A stretch of 64,000 nucleotides of DNA, taken from NCBI RefSeq assembly GCF_002914525.1, contig NZ_LODW01000022.1:124001-188000 (forward strand), written 5' to 3'. The notes below the pieces were generated by a model. That model saw only the letters and a list, made by a program, of their open reading frames with translations. It did no database searches and was not told where the DNA came from. The DNA is from Rhizobium hidalgonense. Lineage in GTDB: Bacteria; Pseudomonadota; Alphaproteobacteria; Rhizobiales; Rhizobiaceae. Below, piece after piece: positions 56,283 through 64,000 of this stretch. The position numbers and the translations under genes are program-made. Position 1 is the first letter of the stretch, and every line of letters starts with the position of its first letter.

Positions 56283-56533
56283 ATGTCCATCCTCCAATGA
56301 CGTGCGGTGCGTCGCCGCACGGCCCCCGATGTCGATTCCGGCCGGATTTCTTCTTCGGGCGGAATAGACATATCCCAATCTTGCCAAACGACGTTGTCGG
56401 ACAAGCCGTTTCACGCAGACGTGAAGCAAACGTGTCGTCGAGGCCGATTGAGGGATTGGCAGGCCCCTGAAGTGGGACTACACAGCACTGGCCTTCGCAG
56501 CTCCCGTCCGCAGCCCATCAAGGCCTCCCGCCT

Positions 56534-57958
56534 ATGAACCGCATCGTCCCGCTGATCCTCGCCGTCGCTCTTTTCATGGAACAGATGGACTCCACGGTCA
56601 TTGCAACGGCGCTGCCCGCGATCGCGAGGGATCTCAATGTCGGGCCGATCACGCTGAAGCTGGCGCTGACCTCTTATATGGTGGCGCTTGCGGTGTTCAT
56701 TCCGGTCAGCGGCTGGATGGCCGACAGATTCGGCGCCAAGAAGATCTTCCGCCTGGCCATCGCAGTCTTCGTCATCGGCTCGATCTTCTGCGCCATCTCG
56801 TCCAATCTCGGCGAATTCGTCTTTGCCCGCTTCCTTCAGGGCATGGGCGGGGCGATGATGACGCCGGTCGGCCGTCTGGTACTGGTGCGCACGACGAAGC
56901 GCAGCGATCTGGTTTCGGCCATGGCGCTGCTCACCATTCCGGCGCTGGTCGGCCCGCTCACCGGCCCGCCGCTCGGCGGCTTCATCACCACCTATTTCAG
57001 CTGGCACTGGATCTTCCTGATCAACGTGCCGGTCGGCATCATCGGCATCTGGCTTGCAACGATCTTCCTGCCGGAGGTGGAGGCGACGGCGCCGCCGAAG
57101 CTCGATTTCACCGGTTTTGTTCTTACCTCGCTTTCGGCCGCCGGCGTCGTCTTCGGCCTGTCGGTCGTCAGCCTGCCGGCCCTGCCGCCGATCATCGGCG
57201 TTACCGCCACCGCGATCGGCTTCATCTGCGGCTATCTCTATATCGGCCATGCGAAGCGCCACCCGGCGCCGATCCTCAACCTCAACCTGTTCAAAAACCC
57301 GACCTTCCGGGCCTCGACCACGGGGGGCAACCTCTTTCGCGTCTGCGTCGGCGCCATGCCGTTCCTGACGCCGCTGATGTTGCAGCTCGGATTCGGGCTG
57401 ACGCCGTTTCAATCGGGCCTGATCACCTTTGCCGGCGCGATCGGGGCGATCACCACCAAATTCATGGCAAAACGCGTCTTTGCCGCCGCCGGCTTCCGCA
57501 CGACCCTGCTCGGCGCCGCCATGGTAACGACCCTGGTGACCGTTATCACCGGCCTGTTCACACCGGCGACGCCGCATCTTGTGATCATCGGCGTGCTGCT
57601 TGTCGGCGGCTTCTCCCGCTCCTTCATGTTCACCGGCGTCAATGCGCTTGCCTTCGCCGATATCGACGATGCGCAAGCCAGCCAAGCGACATCGATGAGC
57701 TCGGTAATGCAGCAAATCAGCCTGGCGCTCGGCGTCGCACTCGCCGCCGCGATCTTGGAGAGCTCGATCTACATCCGGGGCGAAGCGCTCGATGTCGTCG
57801 ACTTCCACCTTGCCTTCTACATCATCGCCGGACTGACCGTCATTGCGACGATTCCCTTTGTGAGAATGGACCGCAATGCCGGCGCGCTCGTTTCCGGCCA
57901 CCGGTTAAAGGTGGCGAGGTCGTCGACTATTGAAGCCGAGCAGCCGGTGACGAAATAG
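56534..57958 (+). CDS. MFS drug transporter, DHA2 (14-helix) family
   Basis: A 474-aa inner-membrane protein with about 14 hydrophobic helices. It starts LILAVALFMEQMDSTVIATA, the D1-like motif of the EmrB/QacA group, then has GWMADRFGAKKIF (motif A) and VGPLTGPPLGGFI (motif C, antiporter motif). It is expected to export toxic compounds in exchange for protons. No membrane fusion protein or regulator is next to it; the upstream neighbour is the divergent MBL gene. Confidence 0.9.
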   Translation: MNRIVPLILAVALFMEQMDSTVIATALPAIARDLNVGPITLKLALTSYMVALAVFIPVSGWMADRFGAKKIFRLAIAVFVIGSIFCAISSNLGEFVFARFLQGMGGAMMTPVGRLVLVRTTKRSDLVSAMALLTIPALVGPLTGPPLGGFITTYFSWHWIFLINVPVGIIGIWLATIFLPEVEATAPPKLDFTGFVLTSLSAAGVVFGLSVVSLPALPPIIGVTATAIGFICGYLYIGHAKRHPAPILNLNLFKNPTFRASTTGGNLFRVCVGAMPFLTPLMLQLGFGLTPFQSGLITFAGAIGAITTKFMAKRVFAAAGFRTTLLGAAMVTTLVTVITGLFTPATPHLVIIGVLLVGGFSRSFMFTGVNALAFADIDDAQASQATSMSSVMQQISLALGVALAAAILESSIYIRGEALDVVDFHLAFYIIAGLTVIATIPFVRMDRNAGALVSGHRLKVARSSTIEAEQPVTK

Positions 57959-58015
57959 GCTTGAAACTGCGATAGCGCCCTTTACGCATCGGAAAAGACG
58001 CGCGGCGCTGCCCTC

Positions 58016-58399
58016 CTATTCCGGGTTTTCGCAGACGGCAGAGAGCTTGTTGCCGTCGAGATCGCGCACATAAGCGGCATAAAAATTGGCGTGGTAGGGG
58101 CGCAGACCCGGCTCGCCTTCATCGGCGCCGCCTGCGCCAATCGCCGCCGCATGGAAGGCGTCGACATCAGCCCGGGTTTCGGCCGTGAGCGCGACCATGG
58201 CGCCGTTGCCCGATGTCGCCCGGCGGCGATTGAACGGCGTCACCACCCAGAAGCGGCAGCGCGTATCGCTGTCGGCGGAATAGCCAATTTCCTCTTCCGA
58301 ATAATGCTGGCGGCGATAGCCGAGCAGAGGCAGCACGGCATCATAAAACTGTCCTGCGCGATAAAGGTCGTTGGTTCCGAGGGTGATGTAAAGAAGCAT
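58016..58399 (-). CDS. VOC-family protein (glyoxalase/dioxygenase superfamily)
   Basis: A 127-aa protein. It begins MLLYITLGTNDLYRAGQFYD and ends YAAYVRDLDGNKLSAVCEN, the paired beta-alpha-beta-beta-beta pattern of the VOC fold, with a C-terminal metal-ligand Glu at the usual position. The substrate is unknown; many members bind metal or inactivate antibiotics, but nothing here supports that. Confidence 0.85.
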   Translation of the reverse strand: MLLYITLGTNDLYRAGQFYDAVLPLLGYRRQHYSEEEIGYSADSDTRCRFWVVTPFNRRRATSGNGAMVALTAETRADVDAFHAAAIGAGGADEGEPGLRPYHANFYAAYVRDLDGNKLSAVCENPE

Positions 58400-58454
58400 G
58401 GGATCGGCAGTTCAGCTCTTGGGTCCGTCATCATCGGACGGTCCCGGCCCAAGA

Positions 58455-59174
58455 TCAAGCTTTCTCAGCGTCACCTTCGGCCTTGCGGCCCTTGAACCCC
58501 TTGGCGAGCAGGAACATCTCGACGGATTCCGCGCGCGACGCATTCGGCTTGACATGGACCACCTGGCGAAAATTCTGCTTCAGCATGGCGAGCAGCTCAC
58601 GTTCGGTGCCGCCCTGGAAGGTCTTGGTGAGGAAATGTCCGCCCTCCCCCAGCACCTCCACGGCGAAATGCGCCGCGACTTCGCAGAGGTGCATGGTGCG
58701 CAGATGATCGGTGCGGTGGTGGCCGGTGGTTGGTGCCGCCATGTCCGAGATGACGAGATCGGGTGTGCCGCCGACGGCTTCCAGCAGCTTTTCCGGCGCT
58801 GTCGGATCAAGGAAATCGAGCTGCAGGATCTTCACACCGGGCAGCTGGGTCATTTCGAGGAAATCGATTGCGGCCACACGGACATCCTCATCGGTCGAGC
58901 CGGTGACCTTGGCGGCGATCTGCGACCAGCTGCCGGGGGCGGCACCGAGATCGATGATGCGCTTGGCGCCGCGCAGGATATGGTGTTTCTCATCGATCTC
59001 CAGCAGCTTGAAGGCGGCGCGGGCACGATATCCCTCCAGCTGGGCGCGCTGCACATAGGGATCGTTGATGTGGCGCTGCAGCCATTGGCGGGAGGAGGCC
59101 TTCATCTTCTTGTTCTTGACGCGCTGGCCGAGCTTGCGGCCGGTGCGGTTACCCGCGATCGGTGCCTTGGTCAT
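58455..59174 (-). CDS. rlmE: 23S rRNA (uridine(2552)-2'-O)-methyltransferase
   Basis: A 239-aa FtsJ-type enzyme that methylates U2552 in the 50S subunit. SAM motif I is [10 protein letters not shown] (74-83), and the K-D-K-E catalytic tetrad is Lys56, Asp144, Lys184 and Glu219. The N-terminal part is basic ([16 protein letters not shown]) and longer by about 18 residues than in E. coli, and the C-terminus has a charged tail ([12 protein letters not shown]). It follows the Ppx gene after 9 bp. Confidence 0.95.
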   Translation of the reverse strand: MTKAPIAGNRTGRKLGQRVKNKKMKASSRQWLQRHINDPYVQRAQLEGYRARAAFKLLEIDEKHHILRGAKRIIDLGAAPGSWSQIAAKVTGSTDEDVRVAAIDFLEMTQLPGVKILQLDFLDPTAPEKLLEAVGGTPDLVISDMAAPTTGHHRTDHLRTMHLCEVAAHFAVEVLGEGGHFLTKTFQGGTERELLAMLKQNFRQVVHVKPNASRAESVEMFLLAKGFKGRKAEGDAEKA

Positions 59175-59183
59175 GCCTTCTCC

Positions 59184-60746
59184 TTATCTTGCACGCTGGC
59201 CGCGGCGGTTGCGGTTGCGCCGCCACACGCCGTCATCGGCCATCATGTCGGTGAGCAGGCCCTCCCTCAAGCCGCGATCGGCGACGCGCATGCGCGGGCT
59301 CGGCCAACGGCGGCGGATCGCCTCGAGGATGGCGCAGCCGGCGAGCACCAGATCGGCCCGATCGGGCCCGATACAGGGATTTGCGGCGCGGCTTTCGAAA
59401 TTCCAGGAGAGCAGTTTTGCCTGCATGGCAGAGACCTCGTCGTCGGACAGCCAGATGCCATCGACCTTGCGCCGGTCATACCGCGGCAGATCGAGATGCA
59501 CCCCGGCAAGCGTCGTCACCGTGCCCGATGTGCCGATCAGATGGAAGTCGCCGGTCTGGGCGACCTCGATCTCCGGGCAATCAAAGCCTTCGAGCATGCC
59601 GCCGACTTCGCGCACCATGCCTTCGAACGCCTCCGGCGTGACGTCGCGCCCGCCATGACGCTCCGACAGCGTCACGACGCCGACCGGCAGCGAAGTCCAG
59701 TGGGTGATGTGATTGGCCAGCCGGCTGAAACGATTGTCGCCGATGCGGATGACGGCAATCTCCGACGAACCGCCGCCGATATCGAAGAGCACGACAGAGC
59801 GCGTCTCGCGTCCGACGAGCGAGGAGCAGCCGGAGACGGCGAGCCGCGCTTCGGTCTCGCGATCGATGATCTCCAGCGCGAGACCAGTTTCGGCAACGAC
59901 GCGGCTGAGGAATTCCTCGCCATTGACCGCCTGGCGGCAGGCTTCGGTGGCGATCAGCCGCATGCGGCGGATCTCGCGGTTCCTGAGCTTGGAGGCGCAG
60001 ATCCTCAGCGCTTCGATCGCCCTTTCCATTGCCTCGTCGGACAGACGGCCGCTGGCAGCCAGGCCTTCGCCAAGGCGCACGATGCGGGAAAAGGCGTCGA
60101 CCACCCGGAATTGCCCCGGGCGGGTCGGCTGGGCGATGAGCAGACGGCAATTATTGGTGCCGAGGTCGAGAGCGGCATAGAGCTCGTCCGGCCATGCATG
60201 TTCGCTCGCCTGGCGATCGCCCTGATAACCGGAAGTGGTATGGCCATCCTGGCGCCCCCTGCGGCCGGCATTTACGCTGTTTGGCGCCTCGCGCGGCTCG
60301 GTGCGCTGCACCGTCTCTTCGGCGCGGCTTTCCGGCTGCGGAGCGGAAGGTTTTGCCGTCGTCAGCGGCCGGCCCTGAAGACCGCGCTTACCGCGATGTT
60401 TGCGGCGGTTGCGCCGGCTCGGCGCCAACGCGCCTTCCGACCGGGCAGGATTGCCCGCCGCTTGCGCCTGCTCCATCGCTTGGGGGTGAGATGAACCGTC
60501 CTGCGCAGCGCCTTGGCCGCCACGGCGGCGACGCTTTCGCTTGCGAGCCGGATTGCCGGCCGCATCTTCCATCGGGCGCGCAGACTGCCCGGCACTGCCG
60601 GAAAGGTCATGCGAAGCGGGATGAGCCGCGTTGCGGGATTGCCCGCCACGCTTGCCCTTGCGGCGCCTGGACTTCTTGCCGTCCTTGCGCCCTACCGCCG
60701 ACGCCCCGTCAAATTGCGGCTTTTCGCCGCCTTCGGGGTCTTCCAC
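59184..60746 (-). CDS. Ppx/GppA-family phosphatase with a long basic N-terminal extension
   Basis: A 520-aa protein. The ASKHA-fold Ppx/GppA domain starts near residue 189 (LYAALDLGTNNCRLLIAQ, the phosphate-1 loop), with FDIGGGSSEI as the phosphate-2 loop and GTSGTVTTLAG as the adenosine-side loop. It is expected to hydrolyse polyphosphate or pppGpp. Before it lie about 185 residues that are Lys/Arg-, Gly- and Ser-rich, with basic clusters at about 24-33, 69-76 and 111-121. The start is GTG at 60746; Met59 or Met91 could also be the start. It forms a unit with rlmE. Confidence 0.88.
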   Translation of the reverse strand: MEDPEGGEKPQFDGASAVGRKDGKKSRRRKGKRGGQSRNAAHPASHDLSGSAGQSARPMEDAAGNPARKRKRRRRGGQGAAQDGSSHPQAMEQAQAAGNPARSEGALAPSRRNRRKHRGKRGLQGRPLTTAKPSAPQPESRAEETVQRTEPREAPNSVNAGRRGRQDGHTTSGYQGDRQASEHAWPDELYAALDLGTNNCRLLIAQPTRPGQFRVVDAFSRIVRLGEGLAASGRLSDEAMERAIEALRICASKLRNREIRRMRLIATEACRQAVNGEEFLSRVVAETGLALEIIDRETEARLAVSGCSSLVGRETRSVVLFDIGGGSSEIAVIRIGDNRFSRLANHITHWTSLPVGVVTLSERHGGRDVTPEAFEGMVREVGGMLEGFDCPEIEVAQTGDFHLIGTSGTVTTLAGVHLDLPRYDRRKVDGIWLSDDEVSAMQAKLLSWNFESRAANPCIGPDRADLVLAGCAILEAIRRRWPSPRMRVADRGLREGLLTDMMADDGVWRRNRNRRGQRAR

Positions 60747-60922
60747 GTTGTTTTTCCATCGCGCCGCGCAAGTCCTGAGGTATGCAGCAGGCGCTCATTC
60801 GATTTTTGCGTTGCGGCAAGAATATCAGCGCCCGCCGAAATCGCCAAATTCTTTTTTGGACGCGGGATTTGCGGATGGTTTCACGTCTTCCGTACAACAT
60901 TGAATTTTTTCAGAACGGGTAT

Positions 60923-60950
60923 TTGCAATCCGCCCGCTTTTGGTTATAAG
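60923..60950 (+). promoter_or_regulatory. Probable promoter of tRNA-Gln
   Basis: TTGCAA (60923-60928) and TATAAG (60945-60950) are spaced by 16 bp and end 39 bp before the tRNA. Confidence 0.6.
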
Positions 60951-60989
60951 CGCCGCACAGCAGCCAAGCCATGCTTCGGCGGCACCTGC

Positions 60990-61063
60990 TGGGGAATAGT
61001 TCAATGGTAGAACGACGGACTCTGACTCCGTTAATCTTGGTTCGAGTCCAGGTTCCCCAGCCA
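60990..61063 (+). tRNA. tRNA-Gln (anticodon CTG)
   Basis: The cloverleaf folds by eye. Acceptor TGGGGAA pairs with TTCCCCA, the D arm is GTTCAATGGTAGAAC, the anticodon stem ACGGA pairs with TCCGT with loop CTCTGAC (anticodon CTG), and the T arm CTTGG/CCAGG has loop TTCGAGT. The discriminator is G and the CCA end is encoded. Confidence 0.97.
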
Positions 61064-61295
61064 ATCGATTTTATCGAACAAGCCGACATTGAATTTAGGC
61101 AGTAAAGATTTTCCTGGGTGGACTGCCGTGTCTGAGCGGCTCTGGGAAGTGACAGGAACATGCTGTTGGCACCAGGCTGCTGGATCAAACCCAAGGCCCA
61201 GCGATTTTCCAATTGCATGTTGCCCCAGGCGCCGGCCCGATGACGCCGTCTGTGGCGCCAACATCGGTGCGGTTAATTGCCGGTTCTCACCGATA
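61064..61295 (+). other. Gap between tRNA-Gln and fcl
   Basis: About 230 bp with no convincing gene, no copy of the tRNA 3' end and no integrase fragment. Minus-strand frames cross the tRNA and are not protein-like. Confidence 0.5.
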
Positions 61296-62246
61296 TCAGG
61301 CTGCCGGATCCGATGCATTTTCGAACTCCAGAAACCAAGCATAGGTGGCTGCAATGCCGTCTTCAAGCGAAATGCGTGGTTTCCAACCCATGTCCTGCAG
61401 CTTCTGATTGCTCATCAGCTTTCGCGGCGTGCCATCGGGCTTGGAAAGATCATGGATGATCTCGCCCTCATAACCGACAACCCGGCAGACCAGACGCGTC
61501 AACTCGATAATTTCGAGATCTGCCCCCGAGCCGACATTGACGTGCTGCGCGCCCGAATAAGTTTTCAGCAGAAATACCAACGCGTCGGCGCAGTCGTCGA
61601 CGTGCAGAAATTCGCGGCGCGGGGTGCCGGTGCCCCAGACCACCATATGCGGGTCTTTGCGAAGTTTGGCAGCGTGCGCCTTGCGGATAAGGGCCGGCAG
61701 CACATGGCTGGAATTCAGGTCGAAATTATCGCCCGGGCCATAAAGATTGGTCGGCATGGCGGAGATGTAATCGCGGCCGTATTGCTTACGATAGGCTTCC
61801 GCGAGTTTGATTCCGGCGATCTTGGCGATCGCGTACCATTCGTTGGTCGGCTCGAGCGCACCGGTCAACAGAGCCTCTTCGGAAATCGGCTGTGGAGCGA
61901 GCTTGGGATAAATGCAGCTTGAACCCAAGAACAGAAGCCGGTCCACTCCGCCTCGGTGGGCGGCTTCGAAGATGTTCGATTCAATTATCAGATTGTCATA
62001 GATGAATTCTGCGGGATAGCTGTCATTGGCGAGGATGCCGCCGACCTTGGCAGCGGCGAGAATGATCGCGTCGGGTCGGTTTGCGTCAACAAATTTCTCG
62101 ACCTCGTCCTGCCGCTTCAAATCGACCTCACGGCGCGTCGCCGTGATGACGTTGCAATCTTCCGATTGAAGTCTGCGCACGAGAGCACTGCCGACCATAC
62201 CGCGATGACCGGCAACCCAGATCTTCTTGTGGGACAAGTCGTACAC
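61296..62246 (-). CDS. fcl: GDP-L-fucose synthase
   Basis: A 316-aa SDR-type epimerase/reductase that turns GDP-4-keto-6-deoxymannose into GDP-L-fucose. The NADP loop is VAGHRGMVGSALVRRL, the catalytic Ser is in LGSSCIYPK, and YAIAKIAG is the YxxxK motif. The start codon is GTG at 62246, directly after the gmd stop codon with no gap, so it is translationally coupled to gmd. The product feeds O-antigen or other surface polysaccharides. Confidence 0.95.
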   Translation of the reverse strand: MYDLSHKKIWVAGHRGMVGSALVRRLQSEDCNVITATRREVDLKRQDEVEKFVDANRPDAIILAAAKVGGILANDSYPAEFIYDNLIIESNIFEAAHRGGVDRLLFLGSSCIYPKLAPQPISEEALLTGALEPTNEWYAIAKIAGIKLAEAYRKQYGRDYISAMPTNLYGPGDNFDLNSSHVLPALIRKAHAAKLRKDPHMVVWGTGTPRREFLHVDDCADALVFLLKTYSGAQHVNVGSGADLEIIELTRLVCRVVGYEGEIIHDLSKPDGTPRKLMSNQKLQDMGWKPRISLEDGIAATYAWFLEFENASDPAA

Positions 62247-63308
62247 TTAGATCTCTTTCCGGCTGTTTTGAGCCTTCCAGTGCTTGACATCTTCGCGCAC
62301 CATTTCGGCGGCGAGCTCACGAACCGGGGTCTTGTGCTGCCAGCCGAGCTTCTGACGTGCCTTGGTCGGATCACCCAGCAAAAGGTCGACTTCCGTCGGG
62401 CGGAAATACCGAGGATCGACTTCCACGAGGCACGCACCGGACGCGGAGTCATAACCCTTTTCATCTACGCCGGAGCCCTTCCATTCCAAAGCGATGCCGA
62501 CGTCGGCAAACGCCCACTCGACAAACTGGCGGACACTCGTCGTCTCACCGGTCGCCAATACGTAGTCATCCGGTTGGTCCTGCTGCAGCATGCGCCACAT
62601 GCCCTCGACATACTCACGGGCATGGCCCCAGTCGCGCTTGGCGTCTAGATTGCCGAGGAAGAGCTTATCCTGAAGTCCGAGATGGATGGCAGCCACCGCC
62701 ATCGTGATCTTGCGCGTGACGAAGGTCTCACCGCGAAGTGGGCTTTCGTGATTGAACAGAATGCCGTTCGACGCGTGCATGCCATAGGCCTCGCGATAAT
62801 TTACGACGATCCAGTAGGCATAGAGCTTGGCTGCGGCATAGGGAGAACGTGGGTAAAAGGGCGTCTTCTCGTTCTGCGGCACTTCCTGGACAAGACCGTA
62901 GAGCTCCGACGTCGATGCCTGGTAGAACCGGGTCTTTTCCTCGAGCCGCAGGATGCGGATCGCCTCAAGCAACCTCAACGTCCCGACACCATCGGCATCC
63001 GCCGTATATTCAGGCGTTTCGAAGCTGACACCCACGTGGCTTTGGGCGGCAAGATTGTAGATTTCATCGGGCTGCGTCTGCTGCACGATCCGCAGCAGAT
63101 TGGTCGAGTCGATCATATCGCCATAATGGAGAATGAAGCGTGGATGTGCCTCGTGCGGATCCTGGTAGATATGCTCGATGCGGCCGGTGTTGAAAGACGA
63201 TGACCGGCGCTTGATACCATGCACGGTATAGCCTTTGCTCAGAAGCAATTCAGCGAGATAAGCACCATCCTGACCAGTCACCCCAGTAATCAGCGCGGTT
63301 TTTGTCAT
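62247..63308 (-). CDS. gmd: GDP-mannose 4,6-dehydratase
   Basis: A 353-aa SDR-fold enzyme. The NADP loop is [19 protein letters not shown], the catalytic Thr/Ser and Glu are in STSELYG, and [10 protein letters not shown] is the YxxxK motif. It converts GDP-mannose to GDP-4-keto-6-deoxymannose, the substrate of Fcl. The start at 63308 (MTKTALITG) was preferred over a Met three codons upstream. The rmlB-like gene is divergent with about 180 bp between. Confidence 0.96.
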   Translation of the reverse strand: MTKTALITGVTGQDGAYLAELLLSKGYTVHGIKRRSSSFNTGRIEHIYQDPHEAHPRFILHYGDMIDSTNLLRIVQQTQPDEIYNLAAQSHVGVSFETPEYTADADGVGTLRLLEAIRILRLEEKTRFYQASTSELYGLVQEVPQNEKTPFYPRSPYAAAKLYAYWIVVNYREAYGMHASNGILFNHESPLRGETFVTRKITMAVAAIHLGLQDKLFLGNLDAKRDWGHAREYVEGMWRMLQQDQPDDYVLATGETTSVRQFVEWAFADVGIALEWKGSGVDEKGYDSASGACLVEVDPRYFRPTEVDLLLGDPTKARQKLGWQHKTPVRELAAEMVREDVKHWKAQNSRKEI

Positions 63309-63489
63309 TCTTTTCACGTCTTTCGATACAATCTTCGGGACGTGTTTATGGAAACGGTTGAACTAGCGCAACCCCCATGTGACCAGGGTGAGGCCAGCGA
63401 AATGAGCATCGTCGATCTCTTCGGTTGACGCGGGAGTGAGACAATGAGACTAGAACTCTCCAAATTGTCAGATCTCCAAGGGGGAAAAT

Positions 63490-64000
63490 ATGATCCTGGT
63501 GACGGGGGGAGCTGGTTTCATTGGCGCGAACTTCGTGCTCGATTGGCTTGCGCTTCATGATGAACCGATCGTCAACCTCGATGTGCTGACATATGCCGGC
63601 AATCTACAGAACCTCTCCTCCGTCTGGAACGACCCGCGCCATGTCTTTGTCAAAGGCAGCATCGCGGACTACGATCTCGTTGAGGAACTGCTACGATCCC
63701 ATCGTCCCCGCGCAATCTTGAATTTCGCGGCGGAAAGTCACGTCGACCGATCGATCCATGGCCCTGAAGAATTTATCCAGACGAATATTGTCGGCACTTT
63801 TCGCCTGTTGGAGGCCACACGCGGATTTCTTGCCGCACAGGATGAAGCCTTCCGAAAGAGCTTCCGCTTTCTTCATGTATCGACGGACGAAGTCTACGGC
63901 TCGCTTGCTCCCGTGGAAGCAGCCTTCAGCGAAGATCGCAAATACGAACCCAACAGCCCTTATTCCGCGAGCAAGGCAGCCAGCGATCACCTGGTTCGCG
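63490..64000 (+). CDS. rmlB: dTDP-glucose 4,6-dehydratase-like protein (3' part beyond the window)
   Basis: The first 170 codons of a NAD-dependent SDR. It shows LVTGGAGFIGANFV, LDVLTYAGNLQNL, STDEVYGSL and YSASKAASDHLVR, as in RmlB, which acts in dTDP-L-rhamnose synthesis. AAGGGGGAAAAT precedes the ATG at 63490. It is cut off by the right edge. rmlACD are not visible in this window, so a related dTDP-sugar pathway is also possible. Confidence 0.93.
   Translation, partial: MILVTGGAGFIGANFVLDWLALHDEPIVNLDVLTYAGNLQNLSSVWNDPRHVFVKGSIADYDLVEELLRSHRPRAILNFAAESHVDRSIHGPEEFIQTNIVGTFRLLEATRGFLAAQDEAFRKSFRFLHVSTDEVYGSLAPVEAAFSEDRKYEPNSPYSASKAASDHLVR

Noticed and set aside
56411..57901. 496-codon minus-strand frame
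   Set aside because: Charged, domain-free and antisense to the MFS transporter gene.
58398..60494. 698-codon plus-strand frame
   Set aside because: Antisense to rlmE and the Ppx/GppA gene, which carry complete catalytic motifs.
60910..61366. Minus-strand frames crossing the tRNA-Gln gene
   Set aside because: They read through the tRNA and contain text typical of spurious tRNA-derived frames.
63348..63428. Small 26-codon plus-strand frame ([10 protein letters not shown]...) between gmd and the rmlB-like gene
   Set aside because: No clear ribosome binding site, and it lies in the promoter region of the divergent genes; cannot be supported as a peptide.

Overview
The window is chromosomal DNA of an alphaproteobacterium of the Rhizobium leguminosarum / R. 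etli group. Grounds for this: high GC with matching codon use throughout, a rhizobial groESL operon with a CIRCE operator, the short HisG plus HisZ pair, a protein that looks like the rhizobial lipid A oxidase LpxQ, a DUF1127 protein, and several families of rhizobial intergenic palindromes. The species call is inferred from gene content; no database search was possible. Most of the window is housekeeping. No phage, transposase, integrase or CRISPR array was seen.

Layout. 1-4.5 kb (minus): a truncated HAD phosphatase, waaA (Kdo transferase), a DUF4170 protein, a CysQ-like phosphatase and pmbA. 4.6-6.4 kb (plus): a Kef-type cation/proton antiporter. 6.4-9.9 kb (minus): a pseudouridine synthase with a long Arg/Gly/Asp repeat tail, rsmD and a patatin-like lipase; tadA is divergent. 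10.6-16.4 kb (minus): HAD hydrolase, ribF, ileS, lipoprotein. 16.6-18.8 kb (plus): groES-groEL. 19.3-21.2 kb: an unrecognised PAS-like protein, a GST and DoxX. 21.3-24.7 kb (minus): hisS-hisZ-hisG. 24.8-29.8 kb: small accessory genes, including a probable copper/periplasmic pair, an aldo/keto reductase, a HAD phosphatase and tag. 30-32.4 kb (plus): two tandem L,D-transpeptidases and lpxQ, an envelope-modification group. 33-37.1 kb (minus): glcD-glcE-glcF glycolate oxidase, with a LysR gene divergent from glcD.

37-53 kb is the most accessory part. It holds five LysR genes, a quinone-oxidoreductase-like enzyme, a divergent S-adenosylhomocysteinase-like protein, Nudix, phosphate permease, rsmE, gshA, a DUF937 protein, DUF1127, TetR, MAPEG and SDR genes. 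53-60.7 kb: guaB with a small membrane protein, an exported MBL-fold hydrolase, an MFS pump, a VOC protein, rlmE and a Ppx/GppA phosphatase with a very basic N-terminal extension. 61 kb: tRNA-Gln(CTG). 61.3-64 kb: gmd-fcl (minus) and a divergent, truncated rmlB-like gene, probably the edge of a surface-polysaccharide cluster.

The observations most worth following are the SAHH-like protein with altered catalytic positions, a 46-bp near-perfect inverted repeat inside the glc operon, palindromic repeats that abut stop codons, the basic repeat-rich tails on two RNA/nucleotide enzymes, and perfect inverted repeats just upstream of lpxQ and between glcD and its LysR neighbour.
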